Of a stretch of 64,000 nt of DNA, positions 59,902 through 64,000 are shown in pieces; position 1 is the stretch's first letter, and each line of letters begins with the position of its first letter. Under the pieces are notes generated by a model. The model saw only the letters and a list, made by a program, of their open reading frames with translations, was not told the DNA's origin and searched no databases. The stretch is taken from assembly GCA_900315315.1 (NCBI GenBank), contig OMYT01000006.1, forward strand, positions 62,001 to 126,000. The letters are read 5' to 3'. The position numbers were made by a program, and so were the translations under genes. Source of the stretch: an uncultured Eubacteriales bacterium (GTDB taxonomy: Bacteria > Bacillota > Clostridia > Christensenellales > Aristaeellaceae).

Positions 59902-60312
59902 TTAAGCTCTCCGCTCTCCCGTCCGGATAAAATCAATCAATGTTTCAAGATCATCGAATTCATCATAATCTCCCATGATCCCCTCTCGATGATAGACGAT
60001 ACCTGCTTTTTCATTGATTTCCAGGCGATCCAGCAATGCCTCCGTCCCGTACCTGCGTGCATACTCCGTAAAAGCCAACGCTTTGATCTTGTTGCCGAAC
60101 AGGCCCTTCCTGCATTCGGTATCCTGGCAAACCCAGCAGGCATCGATTCCTTTGGCAATGCAGCATTTCCTGTTTTCGCACCATTCCGCGTCCTTGCACC
60201 AGGACAGATCCAGGAAACCGTCCTGCTTACAGCCTTTACAATTTACATTCTCAGAGCACAGGCAGCAGGCCAGTCCGCATCTGGCAATTCCCAATTCACG
60301 CTTCATTTGCAT
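59902..60312 (-). CDS. DUF3795 stand-alone protein
   Basis: 136-residue DUF3795 protein with thirteen or so cysteines: CGLACCLCSENVNCKGC, CKDAEWCENRKCCIAKG and CWVCQDTECRKGLF. Close in layout to the C-terminal domains of the fusions at 45759 and 50027. Probably a metal-binding domain of unknown role. Start at ATG 60312 with GGGGAG 4 nt upstream; ATG 60306 is also possible. Confidence 0.85.
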   Translation of the reverse strand: MQMKRELGIARCGLACCLCSENVNCKGCKQDGFLDLSWCKDAEWCENRKCCIAKGIDACWVCQDTECRKGLFGNKIKALAFTEYARRYGTEALLDRLEINEKAGIVYHREGIMGDYDEFDDLETLIDFIRTGERRA

Positions 60313-60360
60313 TCTTCTCCCCTTCTGTACATCCTTCACAGAGGTCATTATACTGCGAAA

Positions 60361-60397
60361 CAGACAGAAAGAAAACCGGCTCATTGCAGAACCGGTT
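60361..60397 (-). terminator. Terminator after FtsX ABC permease
   Basis: Minus-strand AACCGG - 12-nt loop - CCGGTT followed by TTCTTTCTG. It ends the 63.5-60.4 kb transcript. Confidence 0.8.
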
Positions 60398-60431
60398 AAA
60401 AGAATGCCGATGAACAGATTTGCAGCAGATG

Positions 60432-62732
60432 TCATTCAGCTGTCTTCAACGCCGCGACCATGTCAATATGCCTGTTCTTCCGGGCAACCATCAGGCCGAC
60501 AGCCAGCGAGACGCCGAAGGTCAGCAGGATACTAACCAGCCAGGTCGGCAGGCCCAGCACCAGTTTCAGCTCATATTCGGAAGCCAGTGCCGTCAGCAGG
60601 TACTGCAGTACGCCGACACCGACCGGAATACCGATCAGAATCCCCAGTACCGTCAGCCACAGGTTCTGGCTGATCAGCAGCCGGCCGATCTTGGAATCTT
60701 TAAATCCGACCACCTTCAGCGTCGCCATTTCCCGGTAGCGTTCGGTGTAGCTCATCACGCCCAGGTTATACAGCACCACGATGCCCAGGATCACCGCTGC
60801 GATCACCAGCAGCCAGATCATCTTGTTCATCAGATCCATGAAAACGTCGAAGGAATCCATGATCGACTGCTTGCTCTGCCGGTTCAGGATCCGGGCATCC
60901 TCCGGGATCTCTGCGGCATCCGTAAACACAGATCCGACCGTATAGTCAATCCCCGTCTTGTCCGCAAAGGTATCCGTCATGACAATGCCTTCCGTCATGG
61001 AATCCAGCACCCCGGCGACAGGGACGGTATAATGTTCGCTGCTGTCATAGGGCGAGAAGGACAGTTCGTCCCCCTTCTTCAGGTGATACTCCCGTGCAAT
61101 CCTTGAACAGATATAGACTCCGTCATCCGTCAGCGGAATCATCTTCATATCCTCATCGGCAAAACGGACCTTGTCACGGGTAATCGAATAGATCTCCAGC
61201 GAATATCCCCTGTCGCCGATCTGGATCGCTCGCGAAGCGGCCCAGTCTCCGTCCAGGGATTCCGCCAGCTTCTTTCCTTCCTCCGGCGTCATGTTATCGG
61301 CATCCAGATTGACCCGGGTCGTATAGTTGATTGCTTTCTCATAGAAAACATCCAGGAAGGCGTCCATGGTATCCTTCATTCCCAGGCCGCCGACCAGCAG
61401 CACCATACATCCGACGATCCCGAAGAGCGTCATCAGGCCCCGGGCCTTATGCCGGACACAGTCCCGGAGATTCCACTTCGTGCCGAAGCCCAGCCGCTTG
61501 AACCGTTTTGTTTCCTCAAACCTCAGATGTTTCATTCTCTTCGGGGAATACGGCCGCAGCGCGTCCGCCGCGGTGCCCTGCAACATCTTCCGCACGGACA
61601 GGAACCCGATGAACATCAGGAACACGTTGATCCCGATAATCACAAGCCACGTAAAGCCCGGTGCACGCAGCGTCCAGGACGGCATATCGATATAGGTGGC
61701 CATCGCGCCGTCCGGATTCATGATAAACCAGCCCAGGCCGTATCCGATCCCGATCCCCAGAATAGTTCCGAGCAGCCCGATGATCAGCGCATAGGCTGAG
61801 TAATGAACCAGGATTCGCCTGTCCTTAAACCCCAGCGCTTTGAATGTACCGATCTGGGTCTTCTCGCTGGCACAGATCCGGTGCATGGTGGTCACCATTG
61901 TCAGAATCGCGATCGCCAGGAACAGCACCGGCAGGATGGACGCCATAGTCTTCCCTTCGTTCACTTCTCCCTGCGCCTCCGCCCAGGAAACTGTTTCATC
62001 CTTGGACAGGATCAGCCTCGTGCTCCCCAGCGCTTTGTCCGCCGCTTCCACAAAAGCCGCTTTATCCAGGGAAGATTTGACATTGATCTGATGATACAGG
62101 GAACCGATCATGGCTTTGTACAGCACAGGAATGGAACGGTCCAGCATAGCCGGGGAAATATATACGAAACCGTAAGAAGAATAATCCGGCATCATCTGGG
62201 TCGAATCCGGCAGGCAGATCAGGTATTCACTGGATTTAACCAGTCCCTTAACAGTCCCCGAAATCGTAATTGTCTGATAGCTCAGCGTCAGCGGATCACC
62301 GACAGCAATCCCGTTGGCAGCCGCATAGGAATCCGAAAGCCAGAACCCGTCGGGATCCTCCGCGCTGTACGGTTCTCCCTGCATAACCAGCACACCGGAA
62401 ACATTCATGTTTTCGCTGACAGTCAGCGCCAGCGTATCCGTATCATCCTTCACCGAAACATTCAGGGAAAGGAACCGGGTCGCATCGTCAACACCCTCTA
62501 TTGCTTTCACAGCATCCAGATCCTCCGGGCTGAAGCCCTTGTCGGAATAGATCCGATAATCGGCAAACCCGGTTGCATCGTAAATCTCTTTGGTATTTAC
62601 TTCCAGGGAATACCATTCCACATTGAATCCCAGAAAGACACCTACGCCCAGTGCGACCATAATCACCATGGAGATGAACTGGGCTTTGTACTGCCACAGC
62701 GTCCGAAACAGTTTCTTTAACAGCATATCCAA
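60432..62732 (-). CDS. FtsX-type ABC permease, large
   Basis: 766-residue permease with the YtrF/YxdM-like layout: an N-terminal helix, an extracytoplasmic domain, three helices (near residues 265-390), a second extracytoplasmic domain and a C-terminal three-helix FtsX domain (YREMATLKVVGFKDSKIG). Pairs with the ATPase at 62794. Such transporters handle peptides, lipids or antimicrobials, but the tandem iron boxes upstream argue for a role in iron limitation. Confidence 0.9.
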   Translation of the reverse strand: MDMLLKKLFRTLWQYKAQFISMVIMVALGVGVFLGFNVEWYSLEVNTKEIYDATGFADYRIYSDKGFSPEDLDAVKAIEGVDDATRFLSLNVSVKDDTDTLALTVSENMNVSGVLVMQGEPYSAEDPDGFWLSDSYAAANGIAVGDPLTLSYQTITISGTVKGLVKSSEYLICLPDSTQMMPDYSSYGFVYISPAMLDRSIPVLYKAMIGSLYHQINVKSSLDKAAFVEAADKALGSTRLILSKDETVSWAEAQGEVNEGKTMASILPVLFLAIAILTMVTTMHRICASEKTQIGTFKALGFKDRRILVHYSAYALIIGLLGTILGIGIGYGLGWFIMNPDGAMATYIDMPSWTLRAPGFTWLVIIGINVFLMFIGFLSVRKMLQGTAADALRPYSPKRMKHLRFEETKRFKRLGFGTKWNLRDCVRHKARGLMTLFGIVGCMVLLVGGLGMKDTMDAFLDVFYEKAINYTTRVNLDADNMTPEEGKKLAESLDGDWAASRAIQIGDRGYSLEIYSITRDKVRFADEDMKMIPLTDDGVYICSRIAREYHLKKGDELSFSPYDSSEHYTVPVAGVLDSMTEGIVMTDTFADKTGIDYTVGSVFTDAAEIPEDARILNRQSKQSIMDSFDVFMDLMNKMIWLLVIAAVILGIVVLYNLGVMSYTERYREMATLKVVGFKDSKIGRLLISQNLWLTVLGILIGIPVGVGVLQYLLTALASEYELKLVLGLPTWLVSILLTFGVSLAVGLMVARKNRHIDMVAALKTAE

Positions 62733-62793
62733 CCCTCTTTTTCATCTGACCCGAAGGATTCCAGGGGTTCAACTCACCCGGAAAGCCCTTTGG

Positions 62794-63495
62794 TTACCAG
62801 TCCACTTCTTCCACAGACAAAGGATTCTCCTGCTCCTCACAGGATTTAATCTTCCCGTTCTTCACCCGGATCACAACATCCGCCATCTTCGCGATATTCT
62901 GGTTGTGCGTAACAATAATGATCGTCTTTCCCATATCCCGCGCCATGGAAAGCAGCAGTTTCAGTACCATGACCCCTGTTTCGGAATCCAGCGCGCCGGT
63001 CGGTTCGTCGCACAGCAGAATATGCGGATTCTTTGCCAGCGCCCGGGCAATGGATACGCGCTGCTGCTCTCCGCCGGAGAGTTCCGACGGGAACTGATGA
63101 ATATGATCCTCGAGGCCGACGGCTCTCAGCATATCGTGGCTGGAAAGGGGATCGGGCGCAATCTCTTTTACGAGCGCTACGTTTTCGATCACCGTCAGCG
63201 TCGGAATCAGATTGTAGCTCTGGAATACAAAACCTACGGAAGCAGCACGGTATTCAGCCAGCTCGTTTGGTGTCAGGGTGGAGATATCCTTTCCGTTTAC
63301 AACGATCGTCCCTTCCGTCGGATTGTCCAGGCCGCCAAGCATATTCAGCAGCGTACTCTTCCCTGCGCCGCTTGGTCCAAGGACCACTATGAATTTTCCT
63401 TCCTCCAGGCTGAGATTGACATGATCCAGTGCACGCTGTTCATGATCCCCGTTCCGGTAGACTCTCGAAACATCCTTGAATTCAACAATGGCCAT
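62794..63495 (-). CDS. ABC ATPase, FtsX-coupled, iron-box regulated
   Basis: 233-residue MacB-type ATPase: Walker [10 protein letters not shown], signature LSGGEQQR, Walker [13 protein letters not shown] and H-loop VTHNQN. Ends 61 bp before the permease start. The promoter at 63564-63592 carries two iron boxes, one inside the spacer. Confidence 0.92.
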   Translation of the reverse strand: MAIVEFKDVSRVYRNGDHEQRALDHVNLSLEEGKFIVVLGPSGAGKSTLLNMLGGLDNPTEGTIVVNGKDISTLTPNELAEYRAASVGFVFQSYNLIPTLTVIENVALVKEIAPDPLSSHDMLRAVGLEDHIHQFPSELSGGEQQRVSIARALAKNPHILLCDEPTGALDSETGVMVLKLLLSMARDMGKTIIIVTHNQNIAKMADVVIRVKNGKIKSCEEQENPLSVEEVDW

Positions 63496-63539
63496 GATGT
63501 CTTCCCCTTCCCCATATTGTCACATCAAAAAAGAAGCGT

Positions 63540-63592
63540 GTTAGTATAAACTAACCGCTTAGAAGTATAGTTAACGCAGACTAACTTGTCAA
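63540..63592 (-). promoter_or_regulatory. Promoter with tandem iron boxes
   Basis: Minus-strand TTGACA (63587-63592), 17-nt spacer, TATACT (63564-63569). One box, GTTAA-CGCAGA-CTAAC (63570-63585), fills the spacer; the other, GTTAG-TATAAA-CTAAC (63540-63555), lies just downstream of the -10. Two-site occupancy should give strong repression. Confidence 0.8.
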
Positions 63593-63658
63593 GGATTTTT
63601 TCATCCTGCATTGCTGAATGGCTTATTTTCGTCCTTATAGCATGATCCGCAACTGGTC

Positions 63659-64000
63659 TTACCGTTCCCCTGCCGCGGCAATAAATCCCAGAAACAGCGG
63701 ATGCGGCTTGTTGGGCCTGCTCTTGAATTCCGGATGGAACTGAACGCCGACATAGAATGCTTCCCCCGGAATCTCGATCGTTTCCACCAGCCGTCCGTCC
63801 GGTGAAAGGCCGGACAGGCACAGGCCGTTTTCCTGCAGGACATCCCGGAAAGCATTGGCAAACTCATACCGATGCCGATGCCGTTCGCTGATTTCCGTTT
63901 TTCCGTAGCAGCGGGCAATCACAGTATCTTCCGCCAGCACACATGGATATTTCCCGAGCCGCAAGGTACCGCCCTTGTCGATCTCATCGTTCTGGCCCGG
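63659..64000 (-). CDS. pyrG: CTP synthase, C-terminal part
   Basis: The last 113 residues of CTP synthase; the 5' end lies beyond the window. The glutamine amidotransferase domain is visible: [11 protein letters not shown], the conserved [10 protein letters not shown] segment and the catalytic His/Glu in [13 protein letters not shown]. Converts UTP to CTP with ammonia from glutamine. Stop at 63659. No iron box; housekeeping gene marking the edge of the iron-linked region. Confidence 0.95.
   Translation of the reverse strand, partial: PGQNDEIDKGGTLRLGKYPCVLAEDTVIARCYGKTEISERHRHRYEFANAFRDVLQENGLCLSGLSPDGRLVETIEIPGEAFYVGVQFHPEFKSRPNKPHPLFLGFIAAAGER

Noticed and set aside
61803-62720. 305-codon plus-strand open frame opposite the large FtsX permease
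   Set aside because: Antisense shadow; the minus-strand permease has full family motifs.

Overview
The window reads as the chromosome of an anaerobic, gut- or rumen-type Clostridia (Bacillota). This rests on roughly balanced base composition, dense short-gap operons with strong GGAGG-type ribosome sites, TTGACA/TATAAT promoters, and the families seen (LytTR/DUF3021, DUF3793, DUF4418, DUF3795, ATC-hydrolase, ketopantoate-reductase-like). No rRNA, tRNA, phage, transposase or CRISPR array was recognised. Species cannot be named from sequence alone.

The unifying theme is iron. A short DtxR-family regulator (6569-6928) lies in the window, and at least thirteen inverted repeats of the form GTTAG-N6-CTAAC (two of them slightly degenerate) overlap or directly follow recognisable promoters. 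They precede (i) the regulator itself; (ii) a 9-gene FTR1/P19/DUF2318/FtsX-ABC iron uptake locus (6.9-16.7 kb) and its divergent AraC regulator; (iii) an accessory island at 23.4-36.9 kb with four ATC-hydrolase-family paralogues, three intact SAM methyltransferases, two alpha/beta hydrolases, a ketopantoate-reductase-like protein, two small membrane proteins, a DUF3793 protein and a GLUG-type surface protein; (iv) a heterodimeric exporter-fold ABC transporter (41.4-45.0 kb); and (v) an FtsX-type ABC transporter (60.4-63.5 kb). Between (iii) and (iv) sits a five-gene cluster (37.0-41.2 kb) resembling ferrosome (fez) loci: a P1B-type ATPase, three small proteins sharing its LPGR-x-R motif, and a small GxxxG membrane protein. 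It has its own strong promoter flanked by an 11-bp inverted repeat.

Layout: 0-6.1 kb holds housekeeping and stress genes (response regulator end, secreted Q/N-rich protein, esterase plus ATP-grasp pair, QueG-like protein, CDF exporter, glutathione peroxidase). 6.1-17.4 kb is the iron uptake locus. 17.4-23.3 kb is mixed (ZIP transporter, LytTR/DUF3021, CPBP protease, flavodoxin, HD phosphohydrolase, chromate transporter pair) with a scar joining two truncated genes. 23.4-36.9 kb is the accessory island with more truncated genes at 32.5-33.2 kb. 37.0-45.7 kb is the ferrosome-like cluster plus ABC/TetR. 45.7-52.2 kb is a run of small single-domain enzymes (GNATs, deaminase, TfoX-like, DUF3795 fusions, HAD). 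52.4-55.6 kb is a cobalamin riboswitch with a BtuFCD-type importer. 55.6-60.3 kb holds a diguanylate cyclase, TetR plus membrane protein, MGMT-like protein, GNATs and a DUF3795 protein. The window ends with the iron-box ABC transporter and the 3' end of pyrG.

A roughly 80-bp leader-like repeat with a perfect 12-bp hairpin occurs three times (6.4, 31.5 and 33.3 kb), each time in the same orientation upstream of a regulator or methyltransferase gene; in two copies it directly follows an iron box. Together the genes suggest iron-limitation control of uptake, storage or sequestration, transport and a small-molecule modification island whose product is unknown.
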